Of a stretch of 28,811 nucleotides of DNA, positions 16,734 to 25,200 are shown piece by piece. Under the pieces are notes generated by a model. The model was given only the letters and a program-made list of their open reading frames with translations. It was not told the origin of the DNA and did no database searches. Within the stretch, counting starts at the first letter, position 1. Each line of letters starts with the position of its first letter. A program made the translations under genes and the position numbers. Source of the stretch: Actinomycetes bacterium (GTDB taxonomy: Bacteria; Actinomycetota; Acidimicrobiia; Acidimicrobiales; RAAP-2). The stretch is from NCBI GenBank assembly GCA_021791145.1, contig JAJYXE010000011.1, forward strand, positions 1-28,811, given 5' to 3'.

Positions 16734-17964
16734 CGAGCAGCGGCCGGAACGCCATGAGCTGTCGAGGACGGGAAACCGCGAGCGCGCCGGTGAGCCGACC
16801 TTTGCGACCGTAGATCGCCACGAACTTTCCGTCCTCTGCGTCGAGCTCGCCGTCCACGACTGCGACCTCGTCGGCCGGATCCGGGTGACCGAGGACCTGG
16901 ATCCGAAGGCCGTACTGGTCGGACCAGAAGTAGGGGACGGGATCGAACGGCTCGGCGCTCTTTCTCCCGGCGAGGAGGCTGCGGGCCGCGGCCGACCCCA
17001 TCTGGGACGCCATCTCCCAGTGCTCCACGCGAAGCGACCGCACCTCGCCGAGGTGCCGCCAGGTCCACCGGCACAGGTCGCCGGCGCACACCACCCCGTC
17101 GGCCGCGAACAGTCCCTCGTCGCACACGACGCCGTCCTCGACCTCGAGGCCGGAGCCTTCCAACCACTCGGTGTTCGGCACGACGCCGATCCCCGCCACG
17201 ACGACATCTCCGGGGACCGTGGCGCCGCCGCCGATCTCGACCTCGTAGCGCGCGCCCGGCGACTGCGCCCGCTCGCGCACCGCCTCGACAGCGGTGCCGG
17301 TGCGCAGCTCGACCCCGTGGCGGGCGTGCAGCGCACCGAGCGCGTGGCCGATCTCCGCGCCCACGGCGGGCTCGAGCGGAGTCGGCATCGCCTCGAGCAC
17401 GGTCACGGCACAGCCGAGACCCGCGCACGTCGACGCCACCTCGGAGCCGATGAACCCTGCGCCTACGACGACGACCCGGCAGCCCGGCCCAGCGTCGAGG
17501 ATCCGGGCGCGAAGCCGCTCGCAGTCCTCCAGGGTCCGCAGGACGGCCACGCCGTCGAGATGCTCGGTCCCGCGGAGGCGCCGTGGCCGCGCCCCGGTCG
17601 CGACCACCAGCGCGTCGGCCTGGAGGACCGACCCGTCGTCGAGCGTGAGCCGGCGCGCCGAGGCGTCCAGCGCGCCCGCGCGCCGCCCGAGACGCAGGTC
17701 GACTCCGAGCTCGTCGAGCTGGCGGCGGTCTGCGAGCACCGCGCGCTCGGCCGGCCACGCCCCGGAGAGCACCTGCTTGGACAGCGGCGGGCGGTCGTAG
17801 GGGCAGTGGAGCTCGTCGCCCACCATCACGAGCGAACCTCTGAAGCCGCAGCCCCGGAGCTCCTGGACGGCGCGCAGGCCCGCGAGCGACGCGCCTGCCA
17901 CCACGACCGAGCCGTCGCGAGCCAGTGGGCCGCTCGGAGCGGGCGCGCCCCCGCGGGGGCTCAT
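16681..17964 (-). CDS. FAD-dependent ferredoxin/rubredoxin reductase-type oxidoreductase
   Basis: NAD(P)H-dependent flavoprotein of the putidaredoxin/rhodocoxin reductase type, likely to pass electrons to a ferredoxin. The 427-aa protein has the first FAD motif VVVAGASLAGLRAVQEL (20-36), YDRPPLSK (56-63) and ATGARPRRL, the NAD-binding VVVVGAGFIGSEVAS (164-178), and VVVAGIGVVPNTEWL. The FAD-contacting GVVCAGDLC and the C-terminal reductase domain with RVEHWEMASQMG and PYFWSDQYG follow. The first motif has Ser where Gly is usual, which is common in this subfamily. The ATG overlaps the TGA of the metallo-hydrolase gene as ATGA, so the two are an operon. No ferredoxin or oxygenase gene is adjacent. 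The 3' end overlaps the transglutaminase gene by 53 nt. Confidence 0.93.
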   Translation of the reverse strand: MSPRGGAPAPSGPLARDGSVVVAGASLAGLRAVQELRGCGFRGSLVMVGDELHCPYDRPPLSKQVLSGAWPAERAVLADRRQLDELGVDLRLGRRAGALDASARRLTLDDGSVLQADALVVATGARPRRLRGTEHLDGVAVLRTLEDCERLRARILDAGPGCRVVVVGAGFIGSEVASTCAGLGCAVTVLEAMPTPLEPAVGAEIGHALGALHARHGVELRTGTAVEAVRERAQSPGARYEVEIGGGATVPGDVVVAGIGVVPNTEWLEGSGLEVEDGVVCDEGLFAADGVVCAGDLCRWTWRHLGEVRSLRVEHWEMASQMGSAAARSLLAGRKSAEPFDPVPYFWSDQYGLRIQVLGHPDPADEVAVVDGELDAEDGKFVAIYGRKGRLTGALAVSRPRQLMAFRPLLVKGASFAEAKGLLAGEG

Positions 17965-18689
17965 CCGCCGAACACGGCCAGCCACTCCTCGGCCGAGCGC
18001 GGGCGGAGCACCACGTTGGTCCGGCGCGTCTCGCCCATCGTCGCGGACGGCTCGTCCGAATAGCTGTGCCCGGGGTAGACGAGCGTGTCGTCGGGCACCT
18101 TGGCGAGGCGCCGGGTGAGGGAGTCGTAGAGCGCCTCGGGGTCGCCGCCGGGAAGATCGGTCCTCCCGCAGCCCTGCAGGAAGAGCGTGTCTCCCGACAC
18201 GAGCTTGCCTTCCACGAGGAAGCATTGGCTCCCCGGCGTGTGGCCAGGGGTGTGGACGAGCTCGACGTCGACGGCCCCGACGGACACCACGTCCCCGCCC
18301 TCGTGGGGGGTGAGGTCGCCACCGCCCACGCCCGTCGCGCGCACGACCCAGGGAAGCTCTGCGCGCTGGACGTGGATCGGCACCTGGACGCGCTCGAGCA
18401 GCGTGGAGATCCCCTCCACGTCCCATCCCATCGCCGACCCGCCGACGTGATCGAAGTGGTAGTGGGTGGCGAGCACGCCCGAGCACCGCATCTCGTCGGC
18501 TGCGAGCAGGCCGAGCAGCTCGTCGACGCGGTAGGCAGGGTCGACGAGCAGCGCTTCTCTGCTGCACCGGTCGCCGATCGCGTAGACGAAGTTCACCATC
18601 TGGCGTGCCACCGCGTCGTCTTGCGCGAAATCGCGCCCGGCCAGGAGCTGGCGAAAGTAGAGGCGGTCCGGCCCGTTTGCTCCGGTCAT
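17961..18689 (-). CDS. Metallo-beta-lactamase-fold hydrolase, glyoxalase II / ETHE1-like
   Basis: Metal-dependent hydrolase or dioxygenase of 242 aa. Ligands are visible as THYHFDH (His76, His78, Asp80, His81), TPGH (His150), SGDTLF (Asp167) and YPGH (His208), the full set of the glyoxalase II fold. The C-terminal YPGHSYSDEPSATMGETRR resembles the HDY-x-G-x-x-x-STIGxE stretch of hydroxyacylglutathione hydrolases and persulfide dioxygenases. Substrate choice (S-lactoyl thiol, persulfide or other thioester) cannot be decided. The N-terminus FRQLLAGRDFAQDDAVARQMVNFVY is typical of actinobacterial members. It is translationally coupled to the flavoprotein reductase downstream, which hints at a thiol or redox pathway. 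Confidence 0.9.
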   Translation of the reverse strand: MTGANGPDRLYFRQLLAGRDFAQDDAVARQMVNFVYAIGDRCSREALLVDPAYRVDELLGLLAADEMRCSGVLATHYHFDHVGGSAMGWDVEGISTLLERVQVPIHVQRAELPWVVRATGVGGGDLTPHEGGDVVSVGAVDVELVHTPGHTPGSQCFLVEGKLVSGDTLFLQGCGRTDLPGGDPEALYDSLTRRLAKVPDDTLVYPGHSYSDEPSATMGETRRTNVVLRPRSAEEWLAVFGG

Positions 18690-18725
18690 CTGGCCATCAC
18701 GGGATGATCGCAGACCGTCGGGGGG

Positions 18726-19118
18726 TCAGAACAACCCCGGCGCGGGATCGCCGCCGCTCTCTGCGCCGGGCGCCGGTCCTGCCCGTCCCCTCCCGCCGTC
18801 GCGCCCGAGGTCATCTTCTGTCACCGAGGATGCAGGGTCCTCCACCGATCCACGGTTGGCGACGTCGACCTCCTCGAGGACCGCCGTCAGGCGAGGCACG
18901 AGCTGCTCGACCTGCACCCGCGTCCGGCGCAGCCGCCTGTCGAGCTCCTCGATGATGGCGGTCGCCCGGACGAGGCGTCCCACCAACTGGTCGACGTCGA
19001 CCTCCCTCCCCTCGAAGAAGCCGACGATCGCCTCGAGCTCGGCGCTCGCCTCGGTGTAGCTCATCTCCTCGACAGCCCGCTCTGCTGCGCCGACTTGGTC
19101 GTCCATCGCCACTCCCAT
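18726..19118 (-). CDS. xseB: Exodeoxyribonuclease VII small subunit
   Basis: Small subunit of exonuclease VII, which degrades single-stranded DNA in repair. The conserved helical region SYTEASAELEAIVGFFEGREVDVDQLVGRL...EELDRRLRRTRVQVEQL is at about 20-75. The protein is 130 aa, longer than the usual 60-90, because of an acidic/Gly-rich tail (SSVTEDDLGRDGG onward) that looks disordered. The ATG at 19118 overlaps the xseA TGA as TGATG with GGAGG just upstream; an ATG at 19106 (MDDQVG) is an alternative. Position directly after xseA confirms the call. Confidence 0.92.
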   Translation of the reverse strand: MGVAMDDQVGAAERAVEEMSYTEASAELEAIVGFFEGREVDVDQLVGRLVRATAIIEELDRRLRRTRVQVEQLVPRLTAVLEEVDVANRGSVEDPASSVTEDDLGRDGGRGRAGPAPGAESGGDPAPGLF

Positions 19119-20536
19119 CACACCTCCGCTCCTTGGCGCTCGCGCACTGCGTGCAGGTCCGCGTGGACCTCGATCCGGTCCGCGATCGAACGGACACTGC
19201 CGTCGGCGAACCGGCTGACGAGCCGCTGTCCGGCCTCGACCTCTCGGGCGTGGCGCACGACACGACCGGCCTCGTCGAACGTGAGCGTGTAGCCCCGCTC
19301 GAGCTGGCGATCGACGTCGTAGGCGGCGACCAGCCGGCGCCACGCGACGAGGCGGTCCGCGGCGTGCTCGATCCGGGCCTGCGCGAGCGGCGCGACACGG
19401 GTGCCGTGCGCGACCACCGAGCTCCACGCGTCCTCCAGGACCCGAGGGGCGTACCGGCCGATCGCCGCGCCGCGATGCACCAGGTGCTCGCGCTGGCGGT
19501 CCAGGAGATGGTGGGCCATCGTGCAGAGCCGAGCGCGTGCCGCGTCGTGCTCGCGCTGGGACGACGAGAGCGCGTCGAGGGCGCGGCGAGCGAGCGCCGA
19601 GGCCGCCGAAGCGACGGACGCGTCCCACCACCCGCGCACACGCTGGACGAGCTCGCGCCCGCACTCGGTCGGGGTGATGCAGGCACGGTTCGCGACCACG
19701 TCGGCGACGGACTCGTCACCGGTGTGGCCAATTCCCGTCCAGACCGGGACCGACGACGTGGCAACGGCCCGAGCGACAGGCTCGGCGTCGAACGCGGCGA
19801 GGTCGGCCTTCGAGCCTCCGCCTCGGACCACGACGATGACGTCGAGACGCCCGGGCCCGAGCGAGGACAGCCTCCGGATCGCGGCACTGATGTCCGCGGG
19901 CGCTCCCGACCCTTGGACGGTCGCTCCGGCGACCTGCACCGCGAAGCCGAACCCGGATGCGACCAGCTGGCCGACGAAGTCGCGGTACCCCTCCGTGCTC
20001 GGGCTCGCGACGAGGCCAACACGAAGCGGCACCTCGGGCACGACGAGCGCGCGGTTACGCGTGAGGAGACCCTCGGCCTCGAGCGTGCGGAGGAGCGCAG
20101 CGCGCTGGGCTGCCAGCCGCCCGAGCAGCGCAGTGACGTCGAGCTCGCTCAGGACAAAACCGATCTCTGCCTTCGGCCGGTAGAAGTCGAGCGTGCCCCG
20201 AAGGACCACGACCATCCCGGGCTGGAGCTCGATGCCTTCTCGGGCGAGCGTCGCGCGCAGCGGCCCCCACGTGGACTGCCAGCACTTCACCCTGAGGACC
20301 GGGGCCTGGCCGTCTCTCACGGAATCGGGGTCGACGAGGTCCATGTAGCAGTGACCGCTCCCGTGGCGCTGTTCCGAGACGTGCTGGATCTCGCCGCGCA
20401 CCCACAGCGCGCGCCGACGCGGGAACGCGCGCTCGAGCGCGCCCTGCACCTCGTCGTAGAGCTCGGCGATGGACAGCGTGTCGGCGTGCTCGTCGGCGAG
20501 GAGCTCCCCGGGACCTTGCACCACGGCGCCCACCAT
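19118..20536 (-). CDS. xseA: Exodeoxyribonuclease VII large subunit
   Basis: Catalytic subunit of exonuclease VII. The 472-aa product has the N-terminal OB-fold (LSIAELYDEVQGALERAF, LWVRGEIQHVS, GHCYMDLVD, VKCWQS), then the catalytic core with PLRVGLVASPSTEGYRDF, DVIVVVRGGGSKADLAAFD, PVWTGIGHTGDESVADVVAN and PTECGRELV. A long coiled-coil arm follows, ending with LERGYTLTFDEAGRVV and GQRLVSRFADGSV. The ATG at 20536 is the first start compatible with the family; the frame continues upstream only into rnpB. The gene is divergent from rnpB, with about 97 nt between for both promoters. Confidence 0.95.
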   Translation of the reverse strand: MVGAVVQGPGELLADEHADTLSIAELYDEVQGALERAFPRRRALWVRGEIQHVSEQRHGSGHCYMDLVDPDSVRDGQAPVLRVKCWQSTWGPLRATLAREGIELQPGMVVVLRGTLDFYRPKAEIGFVLSELDVTALLGRLAAQRAALLRTLEAEGLLTRNRALVVPEVPLRVGLVASPSTEGYRDFVGQLVASGFGFAVQVAGATVQGSGAPADISAAIRRLSSLGPGRLDVIVVVRGGGSKADLAAFDAEPVARAVATSSVPVWTGIGHTGDESVADVVANRACITPTECGRELVQRVRGWWDASVASAASALARRALDALSSSQREHDAARARLCTMAHHLLDRQREHLVHRGAAIGRYAPRVLEDAWSSVVAHGTRVAPLAQARIEHAADRLVAWRRLVAAYDVDRQLERGYTLTFDEAGRVVRHAREVEAGQRLVSRFADGSVRSIADRIEVHADLHAVRERQGAEV

Positions 20537-20632
20537 AGCGACGGGGTGCGCCACTGCGAGGGAGCCGGCGTCGCCTGGGGCCGAGGCGCGGTGCGGCGGC
20601 CGGCGATGCGCGATGGCAGAATGGAACCGACG

Positions 20633-21002
20633 GTGAGCCGGCCGGGTGGCCGCGGCCCGGGTGGTGCTGCGCACGACGCCGGGTCGAGGAAGGTCGGGAC
20701 TCCGCAGGGCAGGGTGCTGGCTAACGGCCAGTCGGGGCGACCCGCAGGAAAGTGCCACAGAGAGCAGACCGCCGATGGCGGGCTCCGGCCCGTACAGGCA
20801 AGGGTGAAACGGTGCGGCAAGAGCGCACCAGCGATCCGGGCGACCGGACCGGCTCGGTAAACCCCACCCGGAGCAAGGCCAAGCGTGGGACACGGGCGGC
20901 CCGTCCGCCCCGCACGGGGCAGTCCCCAGGTAGGCCGCGTAGATGGATGGCCACCCAGGCCTCTTCAGGCCTGACAGGATCCCGCCTACAGGCCGGCTCA
21001 CC
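20633..21002 (+). ncRNA. rnpB: RNase P RNA, bacterial type A
   Basis: Catalytic RNA that trims tRNA 5' leaders. Conserved blocks are all in order: gaggaaggtcgggactcc (20686-20703), gggcagggtgctggctaacggc, cacagagagcagaccgcc (20757-20774), agggtgaaacggtgcggcaa, gagcgcacca, ggtaaaccccacccggagca (20856-20875, tRNA CCA-binding loop), gtagatggatggcc (20939-20952) and gacaggatcccgcctaca (20973-20990). Helix P1 pairs 20635-20643 (gagccggcc) with 20991-20999 (ggccggctc), so the mature ends are near 20633 and 21002. Helix P4 is intact but three of its base pairs differ from the usual sequence (see findings). No protein-coding feature fits this stretch. Confidence 0.96.
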
Positions 21003-21036
21003 GTCGAGCACAGGACCCGGAGCGGAGCGCAGTGGC

Positions 21037-22185
21037 TCAGCCGGCCTGGCTGAAGATCTGACGCGCGATCACGGTCTTCTGGATCTCGTTGGTGCCCTCT
21101 TCGAACCGCTGGGCCCGCGCGTCGCGATAGATCCGCTCGATCGGGTTCGGCTGCCAGTACCCGATGCCGCCGTGCACCTGGAGCGCCTTGTCGGTGACGC
21201 GCGTCAGCATGTCGACCCCGTTGAGCTTCGCCATCGACGAGAGCGCCGCGGCGCCTGGATCCCCCGCCTCCCAGCGACGGGCGGCGTGGAGCACGAGCTG
21301 GCGCGCCGCCTCGATGTCCGTCGCGTTCTCGGCGATCGAGTACGCGATCGCCTGGCGGGCCGCCAGGGGCTTGCCGAAGGTCTGCCTGCGGCGCGCGTGC
21401 TCGACGGCCAGCTCCTGGGCGCGCCGCGCCAACCCGACGCAGGTCATGCCGATCGCGATCCGGCTCGGGGTGAGGAACCCCGACAACGCGACGTCGAGAC
21501 CTTGCCCCTCCTCGCCCAGCCGGCTCGACACCGGGACCGGGGTCCGGTCGAAGACGAGGTGCGCGTGGTCGGTGCCTCGCACCCCCATCGTCTCGGGCAT
21601 GGCCTCGACCTTCACGCCAGGAGCGCGCCGGTCGACCATGAGCGCGACCGTCCCGTCCTTGCCACGGCTCCCCGCGACACGCGCGAACAGCAGCCAGTGG
21701 TCGCAGGACACGCCGAAGGTGATGAGATGCTTCTCGCCGCTCAGGTAGTAGGTGTCACCCTCGCGCTCCACGCTGGCCCGGATGTCGGCACCGGTCCCCG
21801 CTGTCGGCTCGGTCAACGTGAAGGCCACCATGATGTCGCCACGGATCTGGGGGAGGAGGAACCGCTCACGCTGCTCGTCGTTCGCGTACGGCTCGATCGC
21901 CCGCCAGATGCCGTTGCACACGTGGACGATCATCCGCAGCGACGCATGCGACATGGAGAAGAGCTCGAGAAGCTGCAGGTAGTCGCAGAAGGGCAGGCCT
22001 CGACCGCCGAGGGACTCGGGCGCGGCGAGCCTCAGGTACCCGCGGTCGCGCAGGTCCTCGCGCAGCCCTGCCGGCACGCGTCGCGCCCGCTCGATCTCTG
22101 CCGCGTACGCCTCGCCGGGCCCTCTCACGAAGTCGAGGACTTCGGCGGTCAGTTCGCCAAGCATGCTCGGGTCGTCGCTGCCCAC
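21037..22185 (-). CDS. Acyl-CoA dehydrogenase beside the EPSP-synthase-like/acyl-CoA ligase fusion
   Basis: FAD-dependent acyl-CoA dehydrogenase of 382 aa. Seen are FTLTEPTAGTGADIRAS and LSGEKHLITFG in the flavin domain, RRQTFGKPLAARQAIAYSIAENATDIEAARQLV in the C-domain, LQVHGGIGYWQPNPIERIYRDAR, and the catalytic Glu363 in FEEGTNEIQ. The GTG at 22185 is preferred because AAGGA is 11 nt ahead; a GTG at 22194 and an ATG at 22164 are alternatives, and the frame runs further into the upstream gene. The start is about 28 nt after the fusion-gene stop, so the two should be one operon. By context it may desaturate a ring acyl-CoA in cyclohexanecarboxyl-CoA synthesis, as I recall for AnsL/PlmL; a general fatty-acid role is the alternative. 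Confidence 0.92.
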   Translation of the reverse strand: MGSDDPSMLGELTAEVLDFVRGPGEAYAAEIERARRVPAGLREDLRDRGYLRLAAPESLGGRGLPFCDYLQLLELFSMSHASLRMIVHVCNGIWRAIEPYANDEQRERFLLPQIRGDIMVAFTLTEPTAGTGADIRASVEREGDTYYLSGEKHLITFGVSCDHWLLFARVAGSRGKDGTVALMVDRRAPGVKVEAMPETMGVRGTDHAHLVFDRTPVPVSSRLGEEGQGLDVALSGFLTPSRIAIGMTCVGLARRAQELAVEHARRRQTFGKPLAARQAIAYSIAENATDIEAARQLVLHAARRWEAGDPGAAALSSMAKLNGVDMLTRVTDKALQVHGGIGYWQPNPIERIYRDARAQRFEEGTNEIQKTVIARQIFSQAG

Positions 22186-22213
22186 GTCCGCCACCGTCCT
22201 TCGTGCCTGCTCC

Positions 22214-25200
22214 TCATGCCCTGGCCGAGGGGTCTTCGCCCCCGTCACCCTCGCCCGCAACGAGCTGGCGTGCGCGCTCGCGCAGGACGTACTTCTGGAC
22301 CTTCCCCGACGGCGTCCTGGGGAGCCGGTCGACCACCTCCAGCCGCTCCGGCCAGTATTGCCTGGCGACTCTGTGGCCGTCCAGGAAGCGCTGCACCTCC
22401 GTGAGGTCCAAGCCGCGCGAGCGAGGCGTCGTCACCACGAAGGCGCACGCGCGCTCTCCCAGCCGCTCGTCGGGCATGGCCACGATCGCGACGTCGCCCA
22501 CCGCAGGATGGGCGTGGAGGAGCTCTTCGATCTCGGCGACGGGAACCTTCTCGCCGCCCCGGTTGACGACGTCCTTCGTCCGTCCCGAGATGCGCACGTA
22601 GCCCGACTCGTCGATCACCGCCAGGTCGCCGGTGCGGTACCAGCCGTCGGGGGTGAGCGCCTCGGCCGTCAGGTCGGGACGGTCGAGGTAGCCGGTGAAC
22701 AGGCAATCGGTCGACACCTCGAGGTGGCCCTCCTCCCCCCTCGCCAGTTCGGCGCCGCGGCCGTCGGTCACCCGGAGGCGCACCCCTTGGAGGGCCCTCC
22801 CGTCGGTACCCCAGAGCATGGCGGGGTCGTCGTCGGGGCCCGACAGCGAGCCGAGGCACGTCTCGGTGGTCCCCCACGCGCCGCACACGGCCGTGCCGAG
22901 CACCCGAGTGGCGCGTTCGGCGAGCCCGCGCGGAACGCCTGCCCCGGTCACGACGAAGACGCGCAAGGATCCGGGACGCTCGCCGGTCCGCTCCACCGCC
23001 TCGACCAGGTCCACGAGGAACGGCGTGGCCGCCTGCACGAACGTGGTCCCCCAGCGCCGCATCGCCGCGAGCGCGACGTCGCCGTCCCAGACCGGCTGGA
23101 CGACCTGGGGAACGCCGAGGACAAGGGCCAGCCACATGCCGTAGAGAAAGCCCGTCTGATGCGCCATCGGCGAAGGGACGAAGATCCGGTCCGACCCTCC
23201 GAGACCGAGATGACGCGCTTCCATCACGGCGGCACGGGTGAGGCTGTCCATCCGGTGAAGGACGCCCTTGGGCTCACCGGACGTGCCGGAGGTGAACAAG
23301 AGCTGGACGACCGCTCTCGGGTCCGGCGCGCGACCCTCGACGAGCCGCCGGTCGACCGCACCCTCGGCCACCGCTTCGAAGCGGTGCCAGGTAGGTCCAC
23401 GGCGTGCGCCCGAAGGTGTCGACGACCCGGGTCCAGGTACGCGTGCGAGCGCGCCGGCCGCACCCACCACGACGACGTCGCGGACCTGCAGGCCTGCAAG
23501 CCTTGCCTGCGACAGCGTCGAGGAGGTCTCCGCGACGTAGTCCCTCCCCCGGAAGCCTCCGGGCACGACGAGCACACGCGCACGGGACCGCTGCAACGCA
23601 AGCGTCACCTCGCGCTCACGGAAGATCGGCATGATCGGGCAGCACACCGCCCCGACACGAGCCGCAGCAAGCGTGACGACGACGAGCTCGCTGCAGTTGG
23701 GGAGCTGGTAGGCGACCGGGTCGCCTGGCGCGACGCCGCGCTCCAAGAGGAACGTCGCGAGCGCGTCGGCGGCGTGGTCCAGCTCCCCCCAGGTGACGAC
23801 GTGGTCGCCGCCGGCGCCCTCGGACACCTGGACCACCGCGGGATCGGCAGGCCGCTCGGCGGCCCACCGGCGCACGTGGTCGCCGATCGGGACGGACGTC
23901 GCCTCGAACGCCGCTTCGTGGGCCGAGTTGTCCGCTCTCCTCCGGGCACGAGCCCGCTCGCCGGCGGCGTCACGCGCCGAGCGGCCCACGCCAGCGGGGG
24001 ACTCGACGGCCATCGGCACGCCCACGGCCGTCATCTCTTCGAGGAAGCGCGGGTAGGAGATGCGGTAGGCGTTCGGGTAGGTGAGCCGCGTCTCGCCCTC
24101 TGCCCGCGAGCCGGCCACCGCCAGCGCCATGAGCACCCGGTGGTCGTTGAACGAGGAGAGATCGGCCCCGTGCAGGTGGTCCACCCCCTGGCAGACGAGC
24201 CGGTCGCCCCTTTGCTCGAGGCGACCTCCCATCCTGTTCAGCTGCAGCATCGCTGCCACACGGTCCGACTCCTTCAGCCGCACGTGGGCCACGTGGTCGA
24301 GCACCGTGGTCCCTTTGGCGAAGGTCCCGAGCACCGACAGGACGGGAAGCATGTCCGGGACGCGCCTGCAGTCCACCTCGGTCGGCTCCAGTCTCACTCC
24401 GTCGTGACGGACGCGCACCATGCCGGTCCTCGGATCCCGTGACATGGGAAGCCCCATGGCGCGCACGACGTCGAGCAGCTCGGACTCGGGGTGGTCCGTC
24501 TCGGCCCCCGACAGAGCGGGAAGCCCGCCGAAGAGCACGTCGGAGGGATGGAGCGCGGTGACCGCCAGCCCGAAGGCGGCCGCCCCGACGTCCGGCGGCA
24601 GCGTCAGCGTCGCGGGGCGCGGTCGCTGGCCACCCTCGATCTCGAAGCGGCGGCCGTCGGGGGATACCTCGACGTCGAGGCCGAATTCGCGCATCATCCT
24701 CACGGTGAGCTCGACGTAGGACCGCTCGTTGAACGGCCCCTCCACGCTGACGACGCTGGGCCCAGAGGCGAACGGAGCCAGGAGCACGAGCCCCGAGATC
24801 CACTGGGAGAGCGTGCCCGCGATGCTCACCTTCCCTCCACGCGGCCGGCGCGGCTCGACACGGATCGGCGGGCACGCGTTCGGCGAGCTGAGCTCCACCC
24901 CGAGCCCCGCGAGCGCCTCGAGCAACGGGCCGATCGGGCGTCGGCGGAGGTACTTCTGGGCGACGACGGTCACCGGCGCGTCCGAGAGCGAGAGGAGGCC
25001 GGTCAGGAAGTACAAGGTGGTCCCCGAGCTGCCGACGGACACCTCCTCGCCCTTCGGGTGGTACGGGCCGCCCTCCACGACGAAGGTGTCACCGCGGACG
25101 TCGATCTTGGTCCCGAGACGGCGAAGCGCCGAGATCGTGTGCCGGACGTGGCCGGCGTCGGAGAGCCCGTGGATCCGCGTGGTGCCCTCCGTGAGCGAGG

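Noticed and set aside
22163..24442. 759-codon plus-strand frame opposite the fusion gene
   Set aside because: Composition is His/Arg/Gly-rich with no motif, while the minus strand encodes a clear CoA ligase and EPSP-synthase-like domain.
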